From Ustulina deusta (lineage: Eukaryota; Ascomycota; Sordariomycetes; Xylariales; Xylariaceae): a DNA stretch of 64,000 nucleotides. Of the stretch, positions 37,193 through 49,276 are shown one piece after another. The stretch is taken from NCBI GenBank assembly GCA_023159155.1, contig JAJNNX010000025.1, positions 496,001 through 560,000 of the forward strand, read 5' to 3'. Made by a program: the position numbers and the translations under genes. The notes beneath the pieces are model-generated. The model had not been told where the DNA came from and did no database searches. It worked only from the letters and a program-made list of their open reading frames with translations. Each line of letters opens with the position of its first letter. Position 1 is the stretch's first letter.

Positions 37193-37485
37193 AAAACTTT
37201 TAATAAGATTTATTAGCTATAATTAGTTATATAATAGCTAATAAGCTTTTTTAAGAGCTTTTTTTTTTTATTAATAAAACTTTTAATAAAATTTAGTAGC
37301 TATAATTAGATATATAATAAATAATAAGCTCTTTTAAAAGCTTTTTTTTTTATTAGTAGAACTTTTAATAAGATTTAATAGCTATAATTAATTATATAAT
37401 AATTAATAAGCTTTTTTAAAGGCTTTTTTTTTTATTAATAAAGTTTTTAATAAAATTTAGTAGCTATAATCAGTTATAATAGATT
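37193..37485. repeat. 82-83-bp tandem repeat, about 3.5 copies
   Basis: Units begin at 37,193, 37,276, 37,358 and 37,440 with AAAACTTTTAATAAGATTTA-like sequence. Each continues through TAGCTATAATTAG, an AATAAGC/T segment and a T-run. All copies are AT-mutated independently, so the array predates RIP. It lies in the part of A between B and C. Confidence 0.75.
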
Positions 37486-39932
37486 TTTAAAAAACTTTTT
37501 AATAGCTTAGCTTTTTTGTTTTTAATTATTAATTTGCTAATAATTATTGCTTTTCATAATCTAGCTATATTAAAGCTAATTGTTTAATAAGTTATAATTA
37601 GAATATTAAGAATTAATTTAGTAAAAGTTTAGTATTAATTATTAAATAGCTTTTTATTTAAACTTAGATTTAGTAATTTAGTTTATAGTATTGCTAAATA
37701 TAGCAAGGCAGCCTTTAGACTCCGTAATAATATTAGTAATCTAAAAGCAAACTATAAATTAATATAAAAATAAAAATTCTAATAAGGAGTTTCTGTTTTT
37801 TTATTTATAAGCTTGTTTTTATTAGAATTTTTTTTAGATTTAGATTTATTAGTATTTTTAGTATTGCTTTCTAAAAATTAGCTAGTAAGCTTATTATTTT
37901 TTTATTTATTAGCTATATTCTTTTTAAGGTTAAAAATATTTTAGTAACTAATATTATTTATTAATATTTTATATATTTCTAAAGTTATTTTAAAAAGATT
38001 GTTTTTAAATTTATTTTTATTATTATTAAAAAACTTGTTTTTATTAAAAACTATATTTTTTATTACTATAATTTTGTTTTTTTTTAAAAAACTAAATATA
38101 ATAGGTATTAATAAATTAATAGCTTATTAAATAATTTATCTAAACATTAAAGTTAAGCTTTTTATGTTTTTATTTCTTAAGCTTAACTTTAATAGTTATA
38201 ATAAATGCTATATATTTAAATATTTTTAAATAAAATATATAAAATATTTAATTATAGCTAACAAACCTTTATAAATAATCAAAATATAAATAAAATTTTT
38301 TATATAAAGCTTGCTAGTAATTAATTTGCTTAAGTGTCCAATTATATAAATATATTACTATTTGAACTATTTTAAGCTAAAAAAAAATAAAAAGCTTATA
38401 ACTATTATATATCAAGTTTGCCTAATATTTAATAGTACTTCTTACTTTTTTAGCTGCTTTATTAAAATTTTAAATATATAGTAATAAAATTTTAAAATCT
38501 ATTCTATAAGCTTGTTTTATAACTACTACTAAATATATAATCTTTTAATTACTACTAATAATTTTATTATTATATTTTATAACTTTTATTTTATTATTAT
38601 AATATATTTAAATATATTAAATATAATATTTGAAAACTTTTTAAATAATACTAGGATATTTATTATTAGTATAATAGTTCTAAATATAACTTAAGTATTA
38701 ATTAATAATTAGTATAATATATTATAAGCGCCTATTTTTATTAAAAGTATTAAATTTATAAAAATTAATAGTTAATTAAGTACTAGTTTTTATAACTTTT
38801 AAATAAACATTTTGTACTATTTTATAGTAAGCTTTAAATTTATTATATATTACATAGTTTATAGTTCAGATTTTGTTATTAAGGTATAAAATAATCGCTA
38901 CTCCTTTTATATAATTAAGCAACCGTTTTAAAAGTTTAAAGCCTATATGTTCTAAATATTAATACTATTTATAAAAGCTAGCTCAAGATCTAGAGCGTTT
39001 TATATAAAAGTTTAGCAAGTTTTTTTGTATATAAAATGCTTGCTTAATTAAACATTTTAAGAAATATTCTATAATATATTAACTATATATTTAGGTTAAA
39101 AAATATAAAAGTTTTCTTTATTAATGTTTTAAAAAATTAGACTTAGGTTTATTATTTTAATATATGCTTATTCGGTTTAAAACTTATAGAAAAACTAAAT
39201 TAATAGCTATATCTAAATAAAAAGTAATATTATATAACTAATATATAATTATACCTTTTAAGCCCTAAGTTTTAATATTAATTTTGCTATAGCTATATAT
39301 ATAAATTATATTATTTCTTATTAATACTATATTATTTAGGTTAATATTTTTTAAATATATAAAATAATATACTTAGTTAAATATATAAATAATTAATCTA
39401 GAGTTTATTATAGTTAAGTTATATAGTTTATATATTTTAGTAAGTTTTTAGTTAGTAATAAATAAGCTTGCTACTTTTATTATAAAAAGCCTTAAAAATT
39501 AATTATTTTAAAAGTTAGTTTTTAAAACCTTAAATTTTACTTTTTTTTTTTTTGTTATTTTTATGCTCTTTTTACCGCTTGTTTAATACTTTTTTTATTT
39601 GTTATATATATTTTAGCTACTTTATTAATATTCTAATTAGATTTTTAGCTTTTTAATTAAAACTTTATAAATATAAGCTAGTAGTTTAATATATAATAAT
39701 AACTATAGTATATAATATAATTTTTTATGTTTAGGTTTTTTTTTTTAGTTTTAGTCCTTATATTAACATAGGAATACTTAATAAAAATATTTCTAAAGCT
39801 TTTTCCTTGATTATTTTAATAATTTTTATAACTATTATTAGTTTAGTATTATTAGTAACTTTTGTAATTTTAACAATTTTATTTAAAATAATTTTTTTTT
39901 AATTATTTATAAAATTATTTAAATTGTTTTTA

Positions 39933-40174
39933 TGACAGTTAGTATAGTCTATACAGTTTTAGCAAGACCTATAAAAACTTTAGACCTATATAGCAATAAA
40001 ATAGAAAGTTTATATATAGACCAACTTAATTTTGCAACTATATATATAAAATTTATATTTACTTATTTTATAAACTCTAACTTTTTTTTTTTTTTTTTTT
40101 TTTTTTTAGTTTAAAATTTTTATTTATAGTATTAATAAACTAACTATAAAAGCTTTACTTAACTAATTATAATA
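39933..40174 (+). repeat. Left LTR of retrotransposon C
   Basis: About 242 bp with a 27-nt T-run near its middle (40,081-40,107). Aligns with 45,545-45,784; differences are mainly C/T and G/A plus the T-run length. Confidence 0.78.
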
Positions 40175-43100
40175 CTACTTTAAACTTACTAATTATTTAT
40201 TAATAAATATTTAATAAATATATTTTTTTTATTTTGTTATAATTAATAAAATATAAATAAACTTTTTTTTTTAGTTATATATTTAATATAAAAAATTATA
40301 TATTTTATAATATAAATTTAATTTTAATATAACTTTAATAAAATTTTTAATTTTTATATTATTTAAAAATTAATAATTTATAAAAAATCTAACTTTAAAT
40401 ATATTTATTTTATTTTTAGTTTTTAAACAATTAGAACAATTTTAATTTTTAAGTATAGCTAGTTTTTTATTATTAAATAATTTAAAAAAAAAATTTTTAT
40501 AAAAAAAAAAGAAAATTAAACACTAGATTTTTTTATAAACGCTTTAGGCGAACTAATATTTAAAAAAAAATTTAAAAAAAACCAAAAAATTAAAATTTAA
40601 AAAAGCAAAATTTAAACTAGAACTAAAACTATTTAAAATAAATAATATATTTAAAAATATAGTACTAAATATTATAATTATATAAGCTTATAATTTTATA
40701 TTAGTTTTAATAGAACTTTTTTAATAAATAAAAAAAATAAAAAATTAATTTTTTAATATGTTTATTTTAATACTTTTAAAAAATAACTATAATTTAATAA
40801 TAAAAAGCATATTTAAAAATATTAACTTTAAATTTTTTAGTTTTATTGCTTTATTTATTTTTTATTTTATTAGTTTATTTTTTAATGCTTTAAATTTTAT
40901 TTATATTAAAAAAACTAAAATATAAAAAATTAATTTTAGTAAGTTTATAAAAAATAAAACTTTATTTAATAATTAAGTTTATAAATTAATAAAAAAGCTA
41001 AATAAAAATATTACTATATTTTAAACTAATTAAAAAAATAAACTAAAAAATTATTTAATAATATTATTAAAATAATTTAAGTTTTATTAATAGTTTATTA
41101 TAATTTTAATTAAATAATTATTATTTATAAAATATTTTAAGTTTATATATATAAAATTAATAAAAATATTAATAAGTTTATTTTTATATTTAATAGTTTA
41201 GCTTAAAAATATTAATTAATTAAGTTATAATAAAAATATAAATTATAGAACTATTTTTATATAAACTTAAAAAAAAATTTATATAAAGTTTTTATAAATT
41301 TAAATATTTTTTATAAATTATTTATTAATAAAATTATTAAATTAATATATAATATTAAATAAACTTATAAAAACTATTAAAAAATTAAACTTATTAGTTT
41401 AATTAAATAAAAATCTAATTTAAATAATTAAATTTTTAGTAAATTTTAAAAGTTTTAAAATATTTATTTTAAAATAATTAAAATAAGTGCTAATTATAAA
41501 AAAAAAAAAAGCTTATTAAAATAATTAAACTTGCTTTATTTATAATAAAAAAAAAATATATTAGTTAATTATTTTAACTAAAAGCTTAAAGTTTTAAATA
41601 TTTAACTAATAAAAAAAAGCTTTAATAAAAATAATTTTAGTAGTTTATTTAACTTAAAAAATAAGTAGAACTAATAAAAGTTTTTTTATTAATTTTATTT
41701 TTTATTTTAATTAAAATATATAACTACAACAAATTAATTATTTTTAAAATATTTATTTAATTATAAATTAATAATATTAAAATTTATATTTTTTTAATAA
41801 TTAGCTATAAGTTTATATAATAAATTAAATAATAATTAAAAATAAAAATAGTTCGATCAACTAAACTTTAAAAGCTTTATAACTACTAAAATAAAATAGT
41901 TAGCAAAGTTTATAAATATTTAATATATATTATAAAAATTAATAATTAATAATTTAAAAACTAAATATTTTAAATTATTAATTTTAGTTATAATATTATT
42001 ATTAGTATTAAATAATTAGTAAAACAAAATATTTTAATAAAAACCTAAAAATAATAATTAATTTAATTAAATAATTTATTTTTATTAGCTTAATTTTTAT
42101 TAATAATTATAATTAAACTTTTTAGCTATAAATAATAAAATATAAACTTAAAAATATAAAAAAATATAAATTAATATAATTAAATATTAAAAAAATATTA
42201 TTAAATATTAAAACAATTTTTTAAAAACAAAACAATTATTTTAAAAATAACTAAAACTAAAAAAACAAAAAAAAAATTTAAGATTTTTAAATCTAAAACA
42301 AAAAAAGTTTATATAATAATTTTTAAAAAAAAAAAAAACTAAACTATTATTAAAAAAAGAAAATTAAAATTTTGCTACTATTATAACTAAAGTTTAATAT
42401 AGTACTAAAACTTAATAATAAAAAATATATTTTTAGTTTTTATTAATATTATATATTTATATAATTTATTTTATTTAAAAAAAAGTTTATAAATAAACTA
42501 TTAACTATAAATTTTATTAAATAAAATATAAATTTAAATATTATTTTTGTTTTATTTATATTTAAACTTAAATTAATTAAATATAAGTTTATAATTAATT
42601 ATTAATAAAAAAATATATATTTAAAAAATTAAATTATATTAGTTTTAAATATTAGTAGTATTATATTTAATTATTATAATATTATTTTTTTTTTTTTAAA
42701 TTTATAAAAAAATATTTTAATAAAAAGTTTTATTATTTAATTTAAAAATAAAACTTGCTTAGTAGCAAGCTTTTATTAATATATAAATTCAAAAACTTTT
42801 AAATAAGTTTATAAATATTTATATAAATAATATTTTAATTTATTTTAAAACTAAAAAATAGTACTAAATTTATTATAAAAAAATAATTTATTATTTATAT
42901 TAAGCTAAATATTAAAAAAATATTAAAAAGTTTTGTTTTAATATATTTATTATTAATTATTTAAAAATAGTTATAAAATCTAAAATTAAAATTAAAATTA
43001 ATTCTATAAAAATTTAAATAATTTTAAATTAAAACTTTAATAATTTTAAAAGTACTAAATTAATCTAGTTATTTTTTAAGTTTTATAATTATATTTATAT

Positions 43101-43580
43101 ATTTATTTATTATACTAATAAAATTACTGTTTTTTTAAATTAATTATTAAAAAAAAATAAACTATTTATAATAAAACTAAAATAAAAATAAACTTTTAAA
43201 CATATAAAATTGCTAGTTTATAAAGCATTTATTTTAGTTTTTTTTAAGCCCGGCTAATTAATATAAATAAAAATAAATATTTTATATAATATAATAAAAA
43301 AAATTATTTAATAATAATAAAAAAATATAACTTAAAAATTTATAAAATATTTTTTTAAAATAATAATAATAACTAAGCAAGTTTACTTAATTTAAAACTA
43401 TAAATTTTTAGTAGTAATATAAACTTTAAAATATTATTACTTAAAGCTTTTTAGAACTAAATTTTTTATAATAATTAATTATTAAGCTTTATTATATTTT
43501 TTAAATAAATAGATTTTATTAATATAATAAGTATACTAGGCTAATTTTTTATTAAATTTTAATATTATTTTTTAATATTA

Positions 43581-43803
43581 GTTACGGCTGGCTGGCTGGC
43601 TGGCCCACTGACCCCTTATCGATAAGGGAACCCATGGGTGGCACGGGCCACCCATTGCGCACACAACCATCCAACCGTACATACATAAATCTCTCCACAT
43701 ATTATTTATACTTAGTTTCCTTCTTCTTTCTTTATCTCACGATTAATATACATTTGGAACCCCAACTAGGAGCCTTGCCTCTTAAAAGGACACCTGCCGT
43801 GAC
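43581..43803. mobile_element. GC-normal mini-transposon (MITE-like), apparently inserted after RIP
   Basis: A 223-bp stretch of ordinary composition sits abruptly in AT-only DNA. Its ends are imperfect inverted repeats GTTACGGC ... GCCGTGAC (7 of 8), and AATATTA flanks it on both sides (43,574-43,580 and 43,804-43,810), a 7-bp candidate target duplication. Inside are (GGCT)4 at 43,586-43,604, a perfect 16-bp palindrome CCCTTATCGATAAGGG at 43,613-43,628, and a 9-bp-stem hairpin (ATGGGTGGC/GCCACCCAT, loop ACGG) at 43,634-43,655. The 67-codon open frame across it has no protein-like character. Too short for a transposase, so it would be non-autonomous. Confidence 0.68.
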
Positions 43804-45544
43804 AATATTAACTAAAACAAAAAAATATAATAACTAACGTTTTATTAAAAAAAATAACTAAGCTTTTTATAATTAAAACTAAAAAAGCTAAAAAATAAAT
43901 AATAGTATTAGTTCTGCTTAATAAAATATTAAGTTTTATATTAACTATGGACTTTTTATTTCATATTTTTTAAAGAGCTAATTTAATAGATTTAATTAAA
44001 CAAAAAAACTAGTTATAAAAACTAGAAAATAAAAACAAAAAACTATATATATTTAAAATTATTTTAAATAGGATTAATTTTTTTTTATAGTTTTAATTTA
44101 AAAAGTTTATATATTTTTAATTATTATATACTAAAATTAATATAAAATAATTAAAATATTAAAATAAAAATATTATTAGTTTTATTTAAAATATAATTAT
44201 AAATAATATATATATAATTATTATAACTATAAAAAAAATAAAATATTACAAAACAAAATTTTTAGCTTTTTTTATTTATTGTTTATATTAGCTATAATAT
44301 AGCAATATATAATAATAAATAATAAAAATATATTATTTAACTAATAAAATTATAACTATATATAAATATTTATAAATAAGTTTAATTATTTAATTATAAC
44401 TTTATTTAATAAAAAAATAAATATTATAAAATTATTAGTTATATAATATTATAAAAGTTTATATATATTTTTTAATATATTAAATATATAAATATTAAAT
44501 AATATAAAATTCTTTATTTTTAAATTTATAGTAATAATTAATAGTTTTATAAGTATTAAGTACTATTTTAGTAATATTTATTATTTTTAAACTTAAAAAA
44601 TAATAAAATTAATTAATTAAGAACTAGACTAATAATTTTATTTTTATATTAATAAATACTAAAATAATTAAAATATTTATTTTTTTGTTTTAGATTTTAT
44701 ATATAATTTTTTATAATATTTATTAATTAATATATTATTATTAAAAATAATAATAAAAATTAAAACATAAAACTTTTTAATAATAAATATTAATAAAATT
44801 GTTATAAATTTTAATATTAAATAATAAATATTTAAACTAGTTTGCTAAACTTAGAACATTTAAAAAATAATATATAATATAGCAACTTTTATATAAAAAT
44901 AATATAAACTATAAGCTAATAAAAAAAAATATTTAATAAATTTTAAAATAAAAAACAAAAATTTTTTTAAAAAAAAAAGTTTTATAATATAAATATTAAT
45001 TATTAGATTAGATTTTTAATTAGTTAGACTTTTTAAATTTTTAAAAAAGCAAAAATTTAGTTATATTTTTAATTTATTTAACTTTTATAAAATAAAAAAT
45101 TTGTTTTATATTAACTAATTATAAAAAATAAGCAATAATTTTTTATTTTAATAAATCTAATTATTACTTTTAGCTAAAAATATTAATAATAAAGCAAATT
45201 TTAAAATTAAATAAATCAAATAATTAAAAATATATAAAAAAAATAAAAAGTTGCAATATTAAATCGCTTAAAAAAGCTACAATTCTAATAATACTTAGTA
45301 TATAACTTAGAATTTTAAAAATATACTAATTAAACTTGACTAATTTTATAAAAACTATAAAAAAGTTTTTAGATTTTTTATAAAATTATAAAAATAAATA
45401 TATATAATAATAGCTAACAAGTTTATAAATAATTATAAAAATAATAATAAAGCAGTATAATATAAAAAAACTATATAAATCTAATATTATTAATAATTTT
45501 GAGTTAAAACTATATTTAAACTTTTAGTTTTAAAAAAAAGTAGT

Positions 45545-45784
45545 ATAATAGTTAGTATAGTTTGTATAGTTTTAGTAAGACTTGCAAAAACTTTAGACCT
45601 ATATAGCAATAAAATAGAAAGTTTATGTATGGACTAACTTAACTTTGCAGCTATATATATAAAGTTTATATTTATTTACCTTATAAACTTTGATTTTTTT
45701 TTTCTTTTTTTTTTTTTAGCTTAGAGTTTTTGTTTATAGTATTAATAAACTAGCTATAGAAGCTTTATTTAACTAATCGTGACA
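45545..45784 (+). repeat. Right LTR of retrotransposon C
   Basis: About 240 bp; start TAATAGTTAG is the RIP-converted form of TGACAGTTAG in the left copy; ends ...CTAATCGTGACA, less mutated than the left copy. Confidence 0.78.
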
Positions 45785-46659
45785 GTTTTATTTATTAAAA
45801 AATTTAAAAGTATTAAAAGCACTTTTTTTAATAATCTTTTTAGAAATATAAGTTATATTTAAAATTATAACTTTTTAATATAGTTTAGTAATAATAGTCT
45901 AGTATTATAAAATATTATTTATAATAATATTATAATAAATATTTTAAAAAAAATAACTTAAATTAGATAAATATTTTATAAAATTTTTTTTAAATTAATA
46001 ATAAGCTTAAATAAATCTATTATTTTAGTACTTTTTAAATAAGCTTTAAAGATTTTATTAAATTACTTGTTTGTTTATTTAGTTAGGTTTTTAATAAGTT
46101 TTTTAGCTATAAAATTAATAAAAACTTTATATTTTAACTTATATTTAAACTTTAAAACATATCAAGCTATATTTTTAAGCTTTCTAAAGTTATTATACTA
46201 TTTATTAATTATTTAGTTAGTTTTTATTTATATTAAATAATAGTTCAAATAGATTATTTTATATATTTATTTAGTAAGCTTAGTAAGCTTAGTTTAATAA
46301 TTAATATAATACTTAAAAACAGTTTTATAGCGCTATTTAACGTTTTAATATAACGCTTTTCTAATAACTATTAGTTTTATATATATTATAGTATTAAAAT
46401 CAGCAGTTCTAATAATAAAAAAATTGCTTATTAATAGTACGCTTAATAACTAAAACTATAAAGCTCGCTTTTTTTTTAAAACTATATATTTTTAAAAGTT
46501 ATAGTTATAAATATTAATAATAAAATCTTTTTTTTATAACAAAAAATCTTTTAAAAAATTAAATATAATAATATATTATTTAAATATAATAGCAATTTTT
46601 ATATATTTCTAGCTAAAAATTACTTATAATAAAATATAAAAATTAATAAAACTTTTAAT

Positions 46660-46903
46660 TATTAGATTTAGTATTATAAAACGTACTACATATATATATT
46701 TAGATTACTTTATTTATTATTATTTTTTATAGGTCCTATTTTACCTCTATAAAATATTTATCTATAAGCTTGCTAGTAAGTATAGCTAGGCCATACTTAC
46801 TAAGCTACGTTATTAAGCTATAACGCTTATATAACCAAATAATCCTGCCATCCATGCCTAATTAGCTCTCTTCACAGCTACCAGCTATGGGCCAAATCCA
46901 ACA
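46660..46903. repeat. Right LTR of retrotransposon A
   Basis: 244 bp. Its last ~90 bp keep near-normal base composition and the intact terminus AAATCCAACA, directly followed by CTATA. Confidence 0.88.
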
Positions 46904-46920
46904 CTATATATTAATGCAGG

Positions 46921-46962
46921 CCAAGCTATTAGCGCCGGTCAAGTTCTAATCGAGGAATGCGG
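46921..46962 (-). repeat. Right terminal inverted repeat of the island
   Basis: Reverse complement of the left TIR with one mismatch; followed by TA (46,963-46,964) and ordinary unique sequence. Confidence 0.92.
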
Positions 46963-46964
46963 TA

Positions 46965-49276
46965 CGTCAGGGATGATGAAAACAAAATCTACAGCGCTAG
47001 CGCCTCTTGACACTAAAGGAGTATTTCAGCAAGGGAAACCGATGTGCATATAATAGGTAAGTAGTAAGCAGCCGACGATGAGGTCCAGGTCGCAGAAACG
47101 GATTTCTCAGTGTTAGGGAATAATCCGGGTTGTCGCTAATATATTAAGTTGAGTTTCTACATCTGCACCTTTGCGCTTGCACTTCGGATTCACTCCCAGC
47201 TGATTACGGAATGATGCGCTTATCTTGCTTCCACCTCAACACCCATTCGGCGTCCGTGATAGTTAAGCGCTGTGTTGATGTCAGTGGACTTCACTTCATA
47301 CTTCGTTGACAAGAATGACTAATTCAAGAGAAACGAGCTTCCAGGCATACCGTTCTTCCTTCCTCGACATCACCATTATACTTGCCATCGGCCGTTTTCT
47401 CTTGCTCGATAATTGTCACCCTAAGTACTGGGACTCTCAAGTGTCGTTTGAGAGTGCGATTCGGAATGTCTTTTTAAGCAAGTTGAATCAAAAGAAAATG
47501 AGAAGTAAACTGACTCGCAGCTCAAGTTTATCGCTGTGGGCATATCTAGACCAAACATTTTTGTTGGTGTACCGATGCGGAAGGCGGGGAAATACCTTTC
47601 TTCATGGGACTTATGTAGTGGTGATTGGTTGAAGCGAGCCACTTGGGGTATCTTTTCTGGTGTGCCTACTGGTAGATAGCTTTTCACCCCAGAAATTGAA
47701 AACCGAAGAAACTTGGTGGGGATCAAACGCCGAGCAAAATCTCGTTGATTACTGCTATAATCGGTACGACCTGGGTTTGAAGGTAGCCTTAACGTTATGC
47801 TCACTACTAGGGAAAGGGTCGAGCATCTGACACTGCTGGGAGGATTTCAGCATATGAATTTCTGGTTACTTCTAACTCCAACATCAGACGTTGAGGCTCA
47901 CAATACCACGCATCTTGAGCTACCCTCCATACTACTCTAGAGTAACCTACACGCATAAGTCGCATTCTTGAGAATCCACTTAGCGTGTACTTGATTCAGA
48001 ACGTGGAGCAACGCGCCTGTCAATCGGTCTTCCAGAAATGCATCCTGGACCTGAAGTTGGGGTTCGCTATACCAGTGGAGTTCTTAACGCCAAGCTTAAG
48101 TAGTGTCCCGATTAGTGTGCACCGGTATCCAGCAATGTAGGTAGACCATTCCATTGGATAATCATAAACCAAGCAATACCTACATTGTACTGTAGATAGA
48201 TGATAATATCTAAGTTATGCTGAAGCTGGATTGCTAGTAGGTACCTTATAGACGAACCATACTCCTTGCTTACCTCGGACTCATTGTCGGTCTAGCGCCA
48301 TCAATCAACGAGAGAGATCCCGATGATTGACGGTTTGGAGTCGAATACCCAGACTTGCGTAAAACATCGACTGCCCTTCCGGATTTCTGCTTTAATCTCG
48401 ACAATCACTCTAGCACCGAAACTGCTAGCCGTCGCCTAAGACCGTCATCACTCCTGGTTTTTCTCCCATCTCGGACTAACCAAGGTGACGGATCAGGGTC
48501 TCTATACAGCAAAAGCCCATACCAGGTTCTTAAGTACCTAGGGTCGGGTGGTCAGGCAGCCTCACATTCATACGCTTCTGGGCTCTTGGAAGGGCATCTC
48601 AATTCAGTCTCCAGCATGGTCACTGTTGTGTTGTGAGAAATTAACCCCCACTGATCACGGTTAGCGGGATAGTAGCAATATAGGTACCATATTGGAGCGG
48701 CTCGGTTATTTGGAGACGACATTCTATCTACTATTCAGAGACGAACCTGAACCTATTATGTAATCAAATCATTATTCGAAATTCTTAAGTTATCCAATAA
48801 GGGGGTTACGCTGTGATTTGATGGTTGATCGATGCTAACAGAGGCGTGATTACACCACCTAACTCTAGACTATCTAGTTCACATATGGGACTAAACTTCG
48901 TCGACAAATCTTTACCTCGGAGCCTAGAACGAACGAGAATTTTATCGACCTCATATGAACAGTAAAATACAAACGCGATAACAAAAATAAAATGAAAGTA
49001 AGCAGGCCAAGATCCGAATCGACATGCTAAGTCCTTGGCAGCATTGGAAATGGCAGGTCAGTGTATTCGCACACCATAAGACGTGCCTCTTGGCATGCAA
49101 AAGGCATGTTCAGCATCTTTTATGCTACTATGCATGCCCCTCCCGACACCCTGGATCGTGGGTAGTTAGATCTACACACATGTCGACTAATGGACCTCCC
49201 TATATATTTCACCTGAAGGGTTATCCCTCGTGCCTGGTCACCTTCACTCTTCAGGCACACCGGTTAGTCCCCTAGC
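46965..49276. other. Gene-poor flank right of the island
   Basis: About 2.3 kb of mixed-composition sequence. The longest open frames (47,306-47,632 plus; 47,421-47,804 minus; 48,355-48,636 plus) show no motif, signal peptide or intron structure. TAGGTACC-type motifs occur near 48,238 and 48,682. It may be eroded former coding DNA, but I can name nothing in it. Confidence 0.5.

Larger units (their letters stand above)
39933..45784 (+). mobile_element. LTR retrotransposon C nested in A, RIP-degraded
   Basis: Direct repeats at 39,933-40,174 and 45,545-45,784 (about 241 bp, differing in a poly-T length) bound a 5.85-kb segment, a standard LTR-element size. The LTR begins TGACAGTTAGTATAG and ends ...CTAATCGTGACA. 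The flanks are similar (GTTTTTA before, GTTTTA after) but not an exact duplication. An A-rich purine tract (AAAAAAAAGAG) just before the right LTR would be the polypurine tract and suggests plus orientation. It carries the mini-element at 43,581. Confidence 0.72.
20995..46903. mobile_element. LTR retrotransposon A (host of B and C), RIP-degraded
   Basis: Two directly repeated 244-bp LTRs (20,995-21,238 and 46,660-46,903) are flanked by an exact 5-bp duplication CTATA (20,990-20,994 and 46,904-46,908). The LTR ends are TGTTGGATTT (now TATTAGATTT) and AAATCCAACA, a perfect inverted pair before mutation, as often seen in Ty1/copia-type elements. Subtracting B and C leaves about 7.3 kb. No open reading frame survives. 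Confidence 0.85.
17922..46962. mobile_element. TIR-bounded AT-rich island: DNA-transposon shell filled with nested retrotransposons
   Basis: The extreme AT-rich block begins and ends at a pair of near-perfect terminal inverted repeats, with TA just outside both (17,920-17,921 and 46,963-46,964), the target duplication of Tc1/mariner-pogo (Fot1-like) elements. The outermost ~45 bp keep normal base composition; almost everything inside has been converted to A and T, the mark of RIP. If retrotransposon A (20,995-46,903 plus one CTATA copy) is taken out, the shell is about 3.1 kb with A lying only ~59 bp from the right end. I could not identify transposase remnants, so the superfamily rests on TIR and TA alone. 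Confidence 0.75.

Noticed and set aside
39932..40114. 60-codon open frame in the island
   Set aside because: It coincides with the left LTR of retrotransposon C and ends in a poly-Phe run encoded by the T-tract; not a gene.
43634..43837. 67-codon open frame in the GC-normal patch
   Set aside because: It crosses the right end of the mini-element into RIPped DNA and has no protein-like features.
17922..46962. Reading the AT-rich block as a centromere or a mitochondrial DNA insertion
   Set aside because: A centromere cannot be excluded by sequence, but the block is delimited by transposon TIRs and made of LTR pairs whose differences are transitions, which RIP explains; no mitochondrial gene is seen.
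17922..46962. Starship-type giant cargo element
   Set aside because: There is no tyrosine-recombinase captain gene and no intact cargo, and the ends are inverted repeats with TA rather than short direct repeats.
47430..47456. ACTCTCAA...TTGAGAGT small hairpin
   Set aside because: An 8-bp stem is common by chance and has no supporting context.
47306..47804. Overlapping opposite-strand frames right of the island
   Set aside because: No motif, intron border or homology recognised; treated as chance open frames.
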